From Molanna angustata (Eukaryota > Arthropoda > Insecta > Trichoptera > Molannidae): DNA of 64,000 nucleotides. Where the stretch lies: positions 1,458,903-1,522,902 of the forward strand of contig OY754990.1 of NCBI GenBank assembly GCA_963576475.1, read 5' to 3'. The notes beneath the pieces were generated by a model. That model did no database searches and was not told the DNA's origin. It saw nothing but the letters and a program-made list of their open reading frames with translations. The position numbers and the translations under genes were made by a program. This document shows positions 30,880 to 42,307 of the stretch, one piece after another. The stretch's first letter is position 1; the number at the start of each line of letters is the position of its first letter.

Positions 30880-31148
30880 AATCTTCTTCCTCATTATCGA
30901 TCCACCTGCCCGCGCCGAGAGAGCTTGATTAGGGGTGTGTGTGTTTGGATCGAGAGGAACTTGGAGGCGCTCACGGTCCGGTCGCGGACGGGGCGATGCA
31001 GACTCGCGGAAGGGGGGGTTTACCGGCGGTTTCGGGTATGTTTGCCACCGCGCGTTCTCCTCCCGGGAGCGGCTCTCGTGCCGTCTCTCCCCCGCAGTAC
31101 GGTCAGAACGACGCGGAGTACGGCGGCGGTACGCCATTTTTTTTTTTT
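30880..31148 (-). pseudogene. Arg-rich ORF, possible N-terminus of the RLE LINE
   Basis: From ATG near 31137 the minus strand reads MAYRRRTPRRSDRTAGERRH, continuing Arg/Pro-rich to SARAGGSIMRKK. It is the only GC-rich (about 60%) block in a very AT-rich area. A basic N-terminus is plausible for a retroelement protein, but I recognise no domain. It could instead belong to an older element that received both LINEs. Confidence 0.3.
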
Positions 31149-31319
31149 GTAAAAGGCGAGTACACATACTACATAACAATAAAATGAAGCAATTATATAT
31201 ATAGTGAAACATCCAAAACGAGTACCTATCTCGACTCACCTTTGAGTATCATATTGTGAAATTATCATACTACTAATTGCAACAGAAATAAGGAAGAAAT
31301 GGAGTATCGAGGAAGTAGG

Positions 31320-31392
31320 GAGGAGGATAGTGTATATGTGTTTGTGTGTATGTGTGTGTGTATGTGTGTGTGTATGTGTATGTGTATGTGTT
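31320..31392. repeat. (TG/TATG)n microsatellite
   Basis: Interrupted TGTGTATG units in the LINE 3' UTR region (reading on the plus strand TGTGTATGTGTGTGTGTATG). Confidence 0.85.
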
Positions 31393-31515
31393 TAAACATG
31401 AAACATGAAAACACACGAGAAGTAGCACAAGTAGAAGAAATGAACATTAAAAACATTAAAAAAGAAACAAAAATTCAGTTACAAAAGAGACTTTAAAAGA
31501 TATAGTAAACTACTT

Positions 31516-34356
31516 CTACCTTATCATAAGGATTTTCTTTTTAAATGTAGGTCTTGACAGATGAAAAATGTCCAGGTTATCAGTTTCATTTACAATTTTT
31601 GTATAGGTATATATACACCTGTATAATGGAGCATTACTACCAATATTAGAATTACATTTATTAAGATATAGCAATGCAGAGTGCCTTGTCCGTCTAACGG
31701 GTACGCTAAACTGTATGTTACTGAGTAATTCCTGACAATCTATAAAACCATTTAACAAATCACGCAGAAACATTAAATCGCTGTTTCAACGTCTAATGCC
31801 CAACGGCTGCAATTCAATATTATTATTATTGTTGCCAAATTTATATTTTAAATATTTGATAAATAATCTTTGAATTCTTTCAATACATTGAGTATATATA
31901 TTATAACAAGGATTCCAAACAACCGACGAATATTCCAGTTGACTTCTGACAAGTGAATAGTAAAGCATAACTATAGTTTTAGGCTGTTTAAAAGGTTTGC
32001 AAGTTCTGTTTAGGAAGCCTAGCATTTGATAAGCTTTCGAGCAGATATGCTCTACATGCTTATCAAAAGACATTTTGCTGTCGAGAATTACTCCCAAATC
32101 TCTACAATCTGTTTTCTGTATAATTGGCTCATTATTTATTTTATAATTGTAACTAAATGGATTCTTATTTCTTGTAAAAGATATTGAAAGACATTTTTTA
32201 ATGTTTATTGATAATTTATTTTCTACACAATACAGAGCGAGGCGATTTAGGTCTTCTTGGAGTAATTCACAATCATTTATGGATAATATAGTCTTATATA
32301 TCTTCATATCGTCAGCATAGATTACATAATTACTATTCTTAAAACAGTTACCGATATCATTTATGTATATATTAAACATGAGAGGCCCCAAGTGGGATCC
32401 CTGAGGAACGCCAGATGAAACACAAATCGAATTCGATGATTGTCCTTTGTGCACGACGATTTGACTACGGTTAAGCAAATATGATTCCAACCATCTAAGA
32501 AGGCTACCATGTATCCCCATAGCATTAAGCTTATTAATCAATATGGTATGATCAACCCTGTCAAATGCTTTTGAATAATCTGTATAAATTGCATCTGTCT
32601 GTATTTTTGAATCCATGTATGTACAAACTGAGTTCACGAAAATACCTAAATTTGTTGTAGTTGATCTGTTTCTAATAAAACCGTGTTGTTTCTCATTTAT
32701 TAGATGCTTTATATTGAAGTATATCTGTTCGTATATAATTTTTTCCAAGATTTTACTCAAAATCGGTAGTTTAGATACGGGTCGATAGTTCGACACGTCT
32801 CTTTTTTCCCCGCCCTTGAAAATGGGAGTGATGAGCGCGCTCTTCCACATGCATGGAAAGACCCCACTCAATACAGATCTATGAAAAATGTGGTATAACG
32901 GTTTCACTAAAGTCTCTTTACAGTTTTTTATAAAAATTCCGGGAATATTGTCGCTACCTTGTCCCTTTTTCACGTCGATGTTGCCGAGTTGTTTCAAAAT
33001 AATATCCTCATTAATATACACGTTAGACAGTGACAGTCCAGTAACCATATTCAGATTGGAAACAATGTGATTACACGTGGATGGATGTTGGTTCTGTATA
33101 AACACTGACGAAAAAAATTCTGACAATAGGTTTGCTGATTCTTTTGCATTAAGTGCTACCTCATTACCGTATGTTAAGCATTCGGGTGAGTTGTTCGAGG
33201 ACCTTTTAGATTTAATATATGTCCATAGTTTTTTATTATTGTATTGAATTGATTCTTCCGTCGATTTCATGTAATTTTTAAAAACCGTTTCTGCAACCGA
33301 TTTTTGTCGTTTGCGAAGGAGCGAGAATGTTTGGTAATCGATGGGGTTTCCTGTACGCTTCCAGGACTTAAAATATTTCATCTTTTCTTTTTCTATTTTT
33401 TTAAGTGGAGTGTTATACCATATAGGGTACTTATCTTCGGACACCACCCTTGATGGAACAAAATCGTCAATAATTCGTAATATTATTGAATAAAATTTTT
33501 GAATAGCAACATTAACGTCTTCCGTTTCTATAACTGCAGACCAGTCAATATCTCTCAGTTTATTGTTGATAGCGAGATAATCAGCCTTGTTAAATAATCT
33601 AGTACGATGATGTTTCGGGCTACATTTCGGAGGAGTAAAGAAAGGAAGCTTGATAATAATTGATTTATGATGAGAGTCCTCGGGAACAAGAGAAAAGTTG
33701 GATTCAATTACCGTAAGTGAAGCATTTGACAAAACTAGGTCCAAGACCCTACCATATTGATTCGAGATAAAATTCAGTTGCGATAAATTTGAGAAAGCCA
33801 AACAATTCAAAAATTCTATTGAGCATGTGTCACCATTTGATAGAGGGGGAACGTTGTCCCATTTAATGTTTGGCATGTTATAATCACCCACTATTATGAA
33901 TGTATCATCAGGGTGTTGCGACGTTTTGTCCTGAATTACTTCTATGTGAGATTTTAAAGACGCTAGCCTCTGATACTGAAAGAATTTTGAGGAAACATTT
34001 GGTAAATATGAACAACAGATGTGTGTTAGTCTCCCATAGTTACCTGTTGACTTAATAGTGATCCATACTTCTTCCATGCAAGATGGGTGACTGACACAAT
34101 TAATAATTTCGAAACAATTTTTAACCCCAATGAGTACCCCGCCCCCAGTAGATTTACCTGAAGCGACATTGTCCCTATCACATCTGAAAACTTTATACCT
34201 ATTGTCGAATAATTCCTCATTCCTTATACTCTCAACCAACCACGTCTCTGTGATAAGAACAATATCGAAATCATTTAGCAAGATATTATTGTAGAATTCA
34301 TTTGTCTTGGATTTCAGACCGCGAGCGTTCTGATAGTAAAATAATATTATATTCAT
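31516..34356 (-). pseudogene. LINE ORF2: endonuclease and RT with one C-terminal stop
   Basis: The open frame 34356-31786 (856 aa) starts MNIILFYYQNARGLKSKTNE. Endonuclease motifs: QNARGL, ITETWLVE, IIVGDYNMPNIKW, DSHHKSIIIKL. RT motifs: NYRPVSKLPILSKILEK, IYTDYSKAFDRVDH, SGVPQGSHLGPLMFNIY, and catalytic YADDMKIYKTI. No RNase H is present. Translation stops at a TGA (31786-31788) after LQPLGIRR, but the same frame continues NSDLMFLRDLLNGFIDCQEL to 31516, which is the normal C-terminus. A single nonsense change thus separates it from an intact ORF. Confidence 0.85.
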
Positions 34357-34805
34357 TGTGAAATAAAAATTATTTCAGTGCGTGTCTATTAAAGATGAAT
34401 TATAAATCACATAAAAAAAGTATGTCACTAAATATATAATGGTTATATTGTACAATTCATTTATCTTTGATATTGAACCTTGAGCATTCTGGCAATAAAA
34501 TAATACTAGGTTCGTAGTTGGATATAATAGTCGCAGTATTTGTACATTATAGATGAAATTTAAGATCACATAAAAAATATATATATATTAATAATGTAGA
34601 CAACTTTTATTTATTTATTTATATAATTTATGTACATGTGTACAAAGGCAGGTTATGTTATAGAAATCATTTGTCTTTGAATTAAAACCGCGAGCGTTCA
34701 TATGATAAAATAACATTAAGTTCTTTATAAAATAAAATAGACTCGGTATTTGTGTATTGTAGATAAAAATTAAAAAACAAAATAAAAAAGAATAAAGAAA
34801 ATAAA
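34295..34805 (-). repeat. three tandem units spanning the LINE ORF2 start
   Basis: Units at about 34295-34430, 34455-34590 and 34665-34800 each encode, on the minus strand, a version of the ORF2 N-terminus: FYYQNARGLKSKTNEFYN, LFYCQNAQGSISKINELYN and LFYHMNARGFNSKTNDFYN. Upstream units also repeat the leader (ATAAAATAATA..., TGTCTATT/TTGTACATT...). Only the most downstream unit opens into ORF2. Confidence 0.88.
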
Positions 34806-35228
34806 GAACAAAAAGACATATCATCGAAAACATAAAGGTTAAAATAAAAATAGTCAGAAGTCCACTGTGAATATCACGGCTAAGCGAATACCTATGAAGT
34901 GTGCTGCGTATTGACAAAAACAGATTGATACTTGTGTTGTTTAGTACTAGATGTAAATGTAAAAGTGTTGGTGCATTCTGCATTGCATTTATTGACTCGT
35001 GTTTATAATGATGTGCTTGTATGCTGAGTGGGCGTGGGTAGTTTATGTATGTAATGGTGAATAGTGTGTAAGTGTAGAATGTATTAGGAATACAATTCGT
35101 GTAACTATGGGCGGGAGATATTAGGAGTTGGGTGGATAAAGTGGTTATATGATTCAATATTATTATTTGTAAAATTATGTAAAAAGTTGAGGAATATAAA
35201 TATTTTTGTTGTTGAGTCGAGAATAGGT

Positions 35229-35965
35229 TTACATACCCGAATTCGCTATCGATTTCAATTTCGCCAAACTCGAAATATAAACTGGAGCCGAGAACTGATT
35301 TTTTCTCACATATATCCTTCCATCCCGCACCCATAAAAAATCGTATCTCTTGTCCGATTTAAACTCTCTTGCAGCCCTTAGTATTTGCTTGCTTTTCCAG
35401 GTGAGTGCTTCATTAATGAAAATTCTTCCACAGATTCCAGGTAGGTTCTCGTTAGGAGTTTTGATCCCCTTGTTTTTTCTTACCGCTGCAAGAAGTTCAT
35501 TTCTTTTGTGTGCTGATGAAAATTTAACCACCACGCTTCCAGGTCTCTCCGGATTTGATGCCTTCCTCCTACTCACGTATAAAACATCCTCCGACGATAG
35601 ATTGCAACCGACGGAAGAAGCTATCTTGTTTAGTGTCTGTGTGAGGTCGGCCTGCTTATCCGGAATTCCCAGGATCTCCACGCTGGATGCTAGCAGGGCT
35701 TGTTGTTGGATGTTATGACCCATCTCCATCTTCTCAACCGTTGTCTTTAGAGATTCAATTTCCTCTCTCATGGACCCCTCTCTCTTCTCAAGTATTACCA
35801 CCTTCTCCTCCAAATATGTAATTTTGTTGGCAAATTCTTCAGTTAGTTTGTTGTTAAATGAAAGAGCTTTTTCGAATTCTTCTAGTCTGGAGTTGGTTTC
35901 TGTAAGCTGTTCGCTAATTCTTTTTATTTCACCAAACAGCGCATTTTTATTTTTGCATTTAATAG
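35229..35965 (-). pseudogene. LINE ORF1, N-terminally truncated
   Basis: This begins inside the protein at about KNALFGEIKRISEQL. A long coiled coil (EEFEKALSFNNKLTEEFANK...LEKREGSMREEIESLKTTVE) is followed by an L1-ORF1-like C-terminal domain (SVEILGIPDKQADL, VLYVSRRKASNPERPGSVVV). It resembles the C-terminal two thirds of the PHD-finger ORF1 at 19903-21057, but the zinc finger is missing. Residues read upstream of 35965 (MCSVGAGLMWATRNVG) come from neighbouring gypsy DNA. Confidence 0.75.
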
Positions 35966-36076
35966 GGATCGCGCGTCCCACGTTGCGCGTAGCCCACATG
36001 AGCCCCGCGCCGACACTGCACATTTTTCACCACGTGAAGCCGTGGGAAAACAGCTTCTGGCGCCCAACTATAAAAT

Positions 36077-36870
36077 CTACGTGCCATCAGGCAACACTAA
36101 ACTTGAAGAGACATTCTCGGGGAACTTGGCCGAGGACCCCGAACAGTTTTTAGCAGCTTGCGACCGCCACTTCGCCCATGGTGAAGAGAGCGAAACCCTG
36201 AAGTGCCAGAAGGCGGCATAACAACTACGGGGGCGAGCACGGACCTGGTGGTCACAGTACCAGCAGGGCCTATGGACCTGGGACCGGTTCAAGAGCCTCC
36301 TACGCCGGAGCTTCGGGACTGAGTCTGTCCGCTCGGCACTTCTAGCCCACCTGCACGCCGGCACACAATCTGAAGGACAAAGCGCCTTGCTGTATCTCGT
36401 GCAGAAGCAGGACATATTCCGCCGACTCTACCCCGGAGAGGAGATGGACGAGGGGTTAGTCGAGCGGATCGTAGAGTTGATGACGCCCCGAAATCGAGAA
36501 ATATTTGAAATATGGGCCATGGCTGGCGCACCTTATGAACGACTCTTGGGGAAGGCCGAGCGGATGGGCTCGCGCCCGTTTGAGCTGAACCTACGCGACA
36601 CGCAGTCAATCAGCGAAGTGCCAGGAAGACGACCGGCCGCGGATGACTACCGGTCCCCACCTAGGTATCGTGACTCGCGGCTAAGCCAAGAATGTTGGCG
36701 TCAGGAGCACCCGCGGGGTCGTCGCGTGGATGATGAGCCACCGCGGTCTTGGCGCACTCCGGCTAACCCGGAACGACCCCGTGCGGGACCGGAGAATTGA
36801 CCTCCGAGGGAGTGTCGGTTCTGCGGGGACATGCACCCCGTTGGTCAGTGCCCGGTGCTGAGGAGATTGG
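36077..36870 (+). pseudogene. gypsy Gag with zinc knuckle, broken
   Basis: The reading gives KLEETFSGNLAEDPEQFLAA, then after a TAA near 36220, RARTWWSQYQQGLWTWDRFK (retrotransposon Gag core), LLYLVQKQDIFRRLYPGEEM and an Arg/Pro-rich region. Beyond a TGA at 36798-36800 comes a single knuckle CRFCGDMHPVGQC (C-x2-C-x3-H-x4-C). Gag packages element RNA. At least two in-frame stops. Confidence 0.75.
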
Positions 36871-37406
36871 AAGAGGAGACGGCGCGTTCTAAGGCACGCG
36901 CGGCGTCCGGTCGGAGAACGGCGGCCCCCGTCCGACCGGAGCTACTGGAAACACAGAGGGCATCCGATCGCCCTGGGGCCATCACGCGCCCGGACCCGGA
37001 CTCGACAACGCGCCGAAGCGATCGGCCAGCTGACGCTCCAATTCTCCAGACCGGAGAGGCCGAGTGCTACGTTGTCACCCATCATTCAAATTTACCCCGG
37101 ATCAAAATTGAGCTGAGGGGGCAGGAATATCAAGCACTGATTGATACTGCCGCCTCTCACAACCTTGTAAGAGGAACATTGGTTCCTTCGGAAGCTGTTG
37201 TCCCCGTGACTGGTCTTCCATCATTGAAGCTAGCCCACTCCAACATGACAATGGAGGTACGAGGGGAGGCGACCCTGGAGTGGTCAACGAAGGGCGTCCG
37301 AACGGCATCGACTTTTCTCGTCGCGGACGGCCTGCGCGAGGAAGCTATTCTCGGGCAACCTTGGCTCCTGGAAGAGGAGGTCTGCGTTGACTTCCGCCAG
37401 GGCTGA
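36831..37406 (+). pseudogene. gypsy aspartic protease region
   Basis: After the zinc knuckle and an Arg-rich linker, YQALIDTAASHNLVRGTLV matches the retropepsin active site (usually L-I-D-T-G-A-S; here Gly is replaced by Ala), then LREEAILGQPWLLEE, matching the I-L-G-x-x-W-L motif. The protease processes Gag-Pol. The G-to-A change next to the catalytic Asp may itself impair activity. Confidence 0.78.
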
Positions 37407-37477
37407 GTTAACTTCGGGAAGAGGGAGCGAATCACCATACATTTGACCCCCCATGTTCACCCACAGAAACCGCGACC

Positions 37478-37990
37478 TTGCAGCTATGTGAGGATGTTCC
37501 GGCTACTGCACAGGGGGAGATACGAGAAGTGTTGGAGGACCTTTGGGAGGTTCCAGAATCTCGACCGCTCACGGCTATTGCGGCGCCGGACGGGGCCCGC
37601 TACCAGTTGGGGGTAATGCCTTTTGGCTTGGCTGGTGCGCCGTCCGGTTTCCGGAGGACGATGGTGCAAGTGACAGCAGGATTCGTTCACGAATTCTGCA
37701 GGGTCTACTTGGACTACATCATCGTCTCCTCGGGGACGCGGGAGGAGCGCTGCCGTCACCTTCGGCTGGTGCTGGAGCGCCTGGCGTTGTATGGCCTGCG
37801 CTGCGCCCCCGAGAAGTGCACTGTTGGTGCGAACTCCCTCCAGTATCTGAGACATGCGATGACCGCCACCGTGACTAGTCCGCAGGAAGTCCATTCCTCT
37901 CGAGCCGCTTTCGGGAGGAATGGACGAATGACAGGACGCTGGATTTCTCTCGAAAAGGGTGGGGCGATTGATACCGGCCCGCCTCGGCCC
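37478..37990 (+). pseudogene. gypsy reverse transcriptase, internally deleted
   Basis: Readable RT blocks are RPLTAIAAPDGARYQLGVMP, FGLAGAPSGFRRTM and YLDYIIVSSGTREERCRHL, then LRCAPEKCTVGANSLQYL. The catalytic box is Y-L-D-Y rather than Y-x-D-D, so one essential Asp is lost. The N-terminal palm is missing and the frame drifts after about 37880. Confidence 0.78.
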
Positions 37991-38198
37991 CATGTCCGCG
38001 AGAGAGATCCACCGTCCTATTCGTATAGGTTGTGGTTAAATTTCTCCGCGGAACCTACCCCGACCGTCAGCGGGATTCTGGGGAAATTTATTTTTATTTT
38101 TTATTATATGGCAATTTTTTTTTACAATGATTTTGAACTTTTTTCAAACGAGAGTCTGACAGCTACGAACAGCTGATCCTGATTTTTTACTCTCGACG

Positions 38199-38912
38199 GC
38201 CGGACACTCTCCGGCACAAAAAAAAAACAACTTTATAACAAAAAGAACCCTTGGGATTCCGCCAGAGAATCCCAACAGGTTGAGATCTATCGGTCCTGCC
38301 ACTCAAGAGGCTCAAACTGCCCCAAACTGCAAACTGAACAAGGTACCTCCGCCACGCGGTAAACTTTTTGTAAATCTTTTGGCAGCACTTTGTAACTGTA
38401 GAGGCCTCTTTCAGACTGCAGCCGAAGGATAGAAGTAGCTTCTCAGGCCGTAGTGCGTCTCGTAACTTGCCATTTGTTTTTATTTTAACACCTGACTTTA
38501 TCTTATTACTGACTCGAGGCGCCGACGGCCTGGGAAGTGTCTGCCCTGGCGCAAGCCAGAGCCCCCCTTTTGTAACCGTGTGGAGGGGAGGATCACCGCA
38601 GTCTGTCGCGCCCTTGACCCAGAATTTCCTTTCTGCAATCGCTTCTCTGTTTTCTTTTTCTTTTGTTCTGGATCGAGGACCTATATCTGAGGACGTCACC
38701 TACCTGTAGCTTCCTGCTGGTCTACGACGGGGTGATCTGCTGAGCGTCTCCCTTAGCAGACGGTCGAAGAGGAAAGGACCGCGTCCTTGGGGTGAGTGCC
38801 TTCAATTCTCTCTCGATCCAAGACCGAAGCTGGTCACACTGTTTAACTAGGACGCCTTGCGTCCAGAGGACTGACGGCCCTCTCTGCGACCGCAGAGAGA
38901 GAGCTGGTGTCA
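38199..38912 (+). repeat. LTR of a Ty3/gypsy element, copy 2 (3' LTR)
   Basis: About 715 bases matching 25952-26674, from GCCGGACACTCTCCGGCA to GCTGGTGTCA. It lies downstream of the Gag-Pol relic in the same orientation, so it is the 3' LTR. Small indels distinguish the two copies (near 38535, 38395 and 38840). Confidence 0.82.
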
Positions 38913-38999
38913 GTTATATTCTGGATTTTACAAGCTACTCAGTGTATCAGAAGAATCGATTATCAAAATAAAATACCTTTGTTTTTTTATATAAGTGTT

Positions 39000-39627
39000 T
39001 GAACTTTCGAAATTAAGTCATTTGAGTGTATGAGTGCAATGCCTGTGGGAAATCATACTCTCAAAGGAGAGATTTATAGTATTTCATTCGGATGAAAAAA
39101 ACACGAATGTATTGTTTGTGAGAAGATATTCTATCACACATGGAATTTAACACTACATTGAGTAACTCATTTAGGCGAAAAACCACATGAATGCACTGTC
39201 TGTGGGAAAACATTATCTCAAAAAGAATTTTTAAGATAGCATAGATTTGTGTGAAAAACCATATGAGTGCAATGACTGTGGAAGACATTCTCTCTAAAAG
39301 GAAATTTAAATGAACATAATAAAACTTATTTGGGTAAAAACACACAAATGTAAAGTCTGTGGGAAGACATTTTATCACACATGGAATTTAAAACTACATA
39401 AATAATAAGGTCGAAAAACACATAAATGAAGAAATTTTTCTAACGGAACATTTGAAAGTACATAAACTAACTCAATTCGGGTAAAAAGACCACATAAATG
39501 CCATGCATGTAGAAAGATTTAAAAGAACATCAACTACTTAATTTAGAGAGAAAAACATTACTTCAATATCTGTGGGAAGATATTCTCTCGAATTGGAAAT
39601 TTGAATGTACATTCCAGTGGTCGCGAG
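39000..39627 (+). pseudogene. decayed C2H2 zinc-finger array, part 1
   Basis: The plus strand reads pieces such as GEKPHECTVCGKTLSQKE, KPYECNDC, FSLKGNLNEH, KVCGKTFYHTWNLKLHK and IGNLNVH, at finger spacing but with frequent frameshifts and lost Cys/His. It is the same finger family as the intact gene at 1315-2514. It is cut off at 39628 by a LINE insertion and resumes at about 42420. Confidence 0.75.
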
Positions 39628-39637
39628 TTCGAATCCT
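39611..39637 (+). repeat. tRNA-type B-box fragment at the insertion target
   Basis: GTGGTCGCGAGTTCGAATCC is B-box-like and, across the insertion, continues with TGCC at 42318. It is probably a small SINE remnant in which the RTE-type element landed. Confidence 0.4.
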
Positions 39638-39656
39638 CTTCTTCTTCTTCTTCTTC
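39637..39656. repeat. (CTT)n, RTE tail
   Basis: A pure CTT run; on the element strand it is the (GAA)n tail characteristic of this RTE group. Confidence 0.85.
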
Positions 39657-40909
39657 AGCCTGTTTTCATCCATTCTTGGACATAGGCCTCCCCCTTGATC
39701 CTCCACAACTCCCTATCTTGGGCACACTGCATCCATCTCCCTCCGGCACATTTCTTGATGTCATCAGACCACCTTGCCTGGGGTCTGCCGACACCTCTTC
39801 GGCTTGTTCTCGGTCGCCATTCTAAGATCTTTTTGGTCCATCGTGAATCCTGGCATCTGGCAATATGCCCAGCCCAGCTCCACTTAAGACCAGCGACCCT
39901 TTCCGCTACATCGGCTACTTTGGTTCTTTGTCTTATCATAACATTCTGAATTCTGTCCCTTATTGAAATACCCAGCAACTTTCTCTCCATAGCTCTCTGT
40001 GTCACTAACAGCTTGTGCATTATTCTTTTTGTTAGGACCGATGTTTCCATTCCATAAGTAAGCACTGGGAGAATACATGCATCAAATAGCTTCTTTTTCA
40101 AATAATGGGAGTATTTACGGGATTTCCGAATGTATGATAATTTTCCAAAAGCTGCCCAGGCAAGGCCACGTCTTCTCTCTATTTCTGCCTCTTGATTTTC
40201 TTTGGCAAGCATCACGGTATGGCCTAGATATATGTATCTGTCTACTCTTTCAATTTGCACTCCATCTATTATGATGGGGAAGGACTCTTCTGCGTTAGTC
40301 ATCATTTTGGTCTTGGAGATGTTCATCTTCAATCCAATGTTCACACAGGCTGAATTTATTTCTGTCAGCATAGTTTTCAATTCCTCCTCATCTTTGGCAA
40401 ATATGACAATATCATCTGCGAACCGTAGATTGCTGAGATACTCGCCGTTTATATTTATTCCTTTCTTAGACCAATCCAGAGTTTTGAAGACATCTTCGAG
40501 GGCCAATGTAAATAGTTTGGGAGAAATAGTGTCACCCTGTCGGACACCTCTTCTAATGTAAAATTTCTTGGATGGTTCATGAAGTTGTATATTGGATGTG
40601 GCCTTCTCATATATATTATTCAAAATTTGGGAATATCTATACCTAGTCAATTCTGCAATTATCTAGACCCTTCATCACCGCCCATGTCTCGACTGAGTCA
40701 AAGGCCTTTTCAAAATCTATAAATGCCAATGCTATGGGGATATTATACTCATTATATTTCTGGATTACATTCTTTAGAGTTTGTAGATGGTCGTTTCTGA
40801 ATCCTGCCTGTTCTACTGGTTGGTATGAATCTAGTTTGTTTGAAAGTCTGTTGGTGAGGATTTTTGTAAATAGTTTATATAGGTGTGATAATAAGCTGAT
40901 GGGTCTATA
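39655..40909 (-). pseudogene. RTE-type LINE reverse transcriptase, 5'-truncated
   Basis: Begins [20 protein letters not shown], then [20 protein letters not shown] (motif A Asp). After a one-base frameshift near 40650 comes a 331-aa open frame: RRGVRQGDTISPKLFTLAL, catalytic LRFADDIVIFAKDEEEL, GLKMNISKTKMM, IYLGHTVM, and the C-terminal GHIARCQDSRWTKKILEW. This is the insect 'endonuclease-reverse transcriptase' RTE/BovB-like type. No endonuclease is present. It ends in a (GAA)n tail. Confidence 0.85.
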
Positions 40910-40912
40910 AAT

Positions 40913-42307
40913 GGGTCATTCCTCCATGTCCTTTCAAGCCTCTCTATCTTGTGCTATATGCATCCAGTTGACACCAGCATGACGGCTGATGTCATTCCTA
41001 CATCCACTTCCATGCCACTCTTTCTTGTGCTATAAGCATTCAATTGACACCAGCATGACGGCTGATGTTATTCCTCCATCTTCTTCCAAGCCTCTCTATC
41101 TTGTGTTAAAAGCATTCATTTGTCACCAGCATGACGGCTGATGTCATCCCTCCATCTGCTTCCATGCTTTTGTATCTTGTGCTATAAGCATCCGATTGAC
41201 ACCAGCATGACGGCTGAAGTCATTCCTCCATGTCCTTACAAGCCTCTCTGTCTTGTTCTATGTATAAGCTTCCAATGGACACCAGCATGACGGGTAAAGT
41301 TATTCCTCCATCTCTTTTCAAGCCTATCTATCTTGTGCTATATGCATCCAATTGACACCAGCATGACGGATGATGTTGTTCCTCCATCTTCTTACAAGCC
41401 TCTCTATCTTGTGCTATAAGCATCCAAATGACTCCAGCATGACGGGCAATGTTATTCCTCCATCTCCTTTCAAGCCTCTCTATCTTGTGTTATAAGCTCC
41501 CAATTGACACCAGCATGACGGGTAATGTTATTCCTCCATCTCCTTTCAAGCCTCTCTATCTTGTGCTATATGCATCCAGTTGACACCAGCATAACGGCTG
41601 ATGTCATTCCTACATCCACTTCCATGCCACTCTATCTTGTGATATAAGCATTCAATTGACACCAGCATGACGGCTGATGTTATTCCTCCATCTCCTTCCA
41701 AGCCTCTCTATCTTGTGCTTTAAGCATTCATTTGACACCAGCATGACGGGTAATGTTAATCCTCCATCTCCTTCAATGCCACTCTTACTTGTGCTATAAC
41801 CATTCAATTGACACCAGCATGACGGCTGATATCATTCCTCCATCTCCTTTCAAGCCTATTTATCTTGTGCTATATGCATCCAGTTGACACGAGCATGACG
41901 GCTGATGTCATTCCTACATCCATTTCCATGCCACTCTTACTTGTGCTATAACCATTCAATTGACGGCTGATGTCATTCCTCCATCTCCTTTCAAGCCTCT
42001 CTATCTTGTGTTATAAGCTCTCAATTGACACCAGAATGACGGCTGATGTTAATCCTCCATCTCCTTCAAAGCAACTCTTAATTGTGCTATAACCATTCAT
42101 TTGACACCAGCATGACGGCTGATGTCATTCCTCCATGTCCTTTCAAGCCTCTCTATGTTGTGCTATATGCATCCAGTTGACACGAGCATGACGGCTGATG
42201 TCATTCGTACATCCACTTCCATGCCACTGTATCCTGTGCTATAAGCATTCAATTGACACCAGCATGACGGCTGATGTTATTCCTCCATCTCCTTCCAAGC
42301 CTCTCTA
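40913..42307. repeat. 76-bp minisatellite, 18 units
   Basis: The anchor GACGG within CCAGCATGACGGCTGATGT recurs at 40981, 41057, 41133, 41209, 41289, 41365, 41441, 41517, 41593, 41669, 41745, 41821, 41897, 41962, 42038, 42114, 42190 and 42266. The period is exactly 76 except for one 80- and one 65-base step. Unit types alternate (TATGCATCCAGTTGACAC versus ATAAGCATTCAATTGACAC), suggesting higher-order duplication. Confidence 0.95.

Larger units (their letters stand above)
28200..31137 (-). mobile_element. RLE-type LINE (R4/Dong-like), broken
   Basis: The minus-strand RT (30650-29240) is followed by a C-terminal restriction-like endonuclease (29087-28314) after a zinc knuckle, the order seen in R2/R4/Dong/NeSL LINEs. 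At least two frameshifts (about 30070 and 29090-29240) inactivate it. A GC-rich block at 30900-31137 may be its 5' coding region. RLE LINEs often target specific repeats; the flanking ~100-bp repeats may be the target or part of the element. Confidence 0.8.
31138..35965 (-). mobile_element. Jockey/CR1-type LINE, 5'-truncated
   Basis: The minus-strand element has partial ORF1 (35965-35229), a repeat-bearing inter-ORF spacer (35228-34357), EN-RT ORF2 (34356-31516, one nonsense codon), a 3' UTR and poly(A) (T run 31138-31149). At the 5' side its ORF1 frame runs directly into gypsy sequence, so it was 5'-truncated on insertion into, or beside, a gypsy element in opposite orientation. Confidence 0.8.
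36000..38090 (+). mobile_element. Ty3/gypsy internal region, defective
   Basis: GC-rich plus-strand Gag, protease and partial RT in the expected order, followed by an LTR at 38199. Several stops, a deletion through most of RT and the lack of RNase H and integrase show it is dead. With the LTR at 25952 it may represent one element opened by later LINE insertions. Confidence 0.8.

Noticed and set aside
30835..31204. Plus-strand Arg-rich frames at 30.8-31.2 kb
   Set aside because: High GC content removes stops in several frames here; no frame shows a domain on the plus strand.
36000..38090. An endogenous retrovirus with env
   Set aside because: Gag, protease and RT pieces are of the Ty3/gypsy type; no envelope-like ORF, signal peptide or membrane segment is visible between RT and the LTR.
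40913..42307. CRISPR array
   Set aside because: Repeats are contiguous 76-bp units without unique spacers, in a eukaryotic context; it is a minisatellite.
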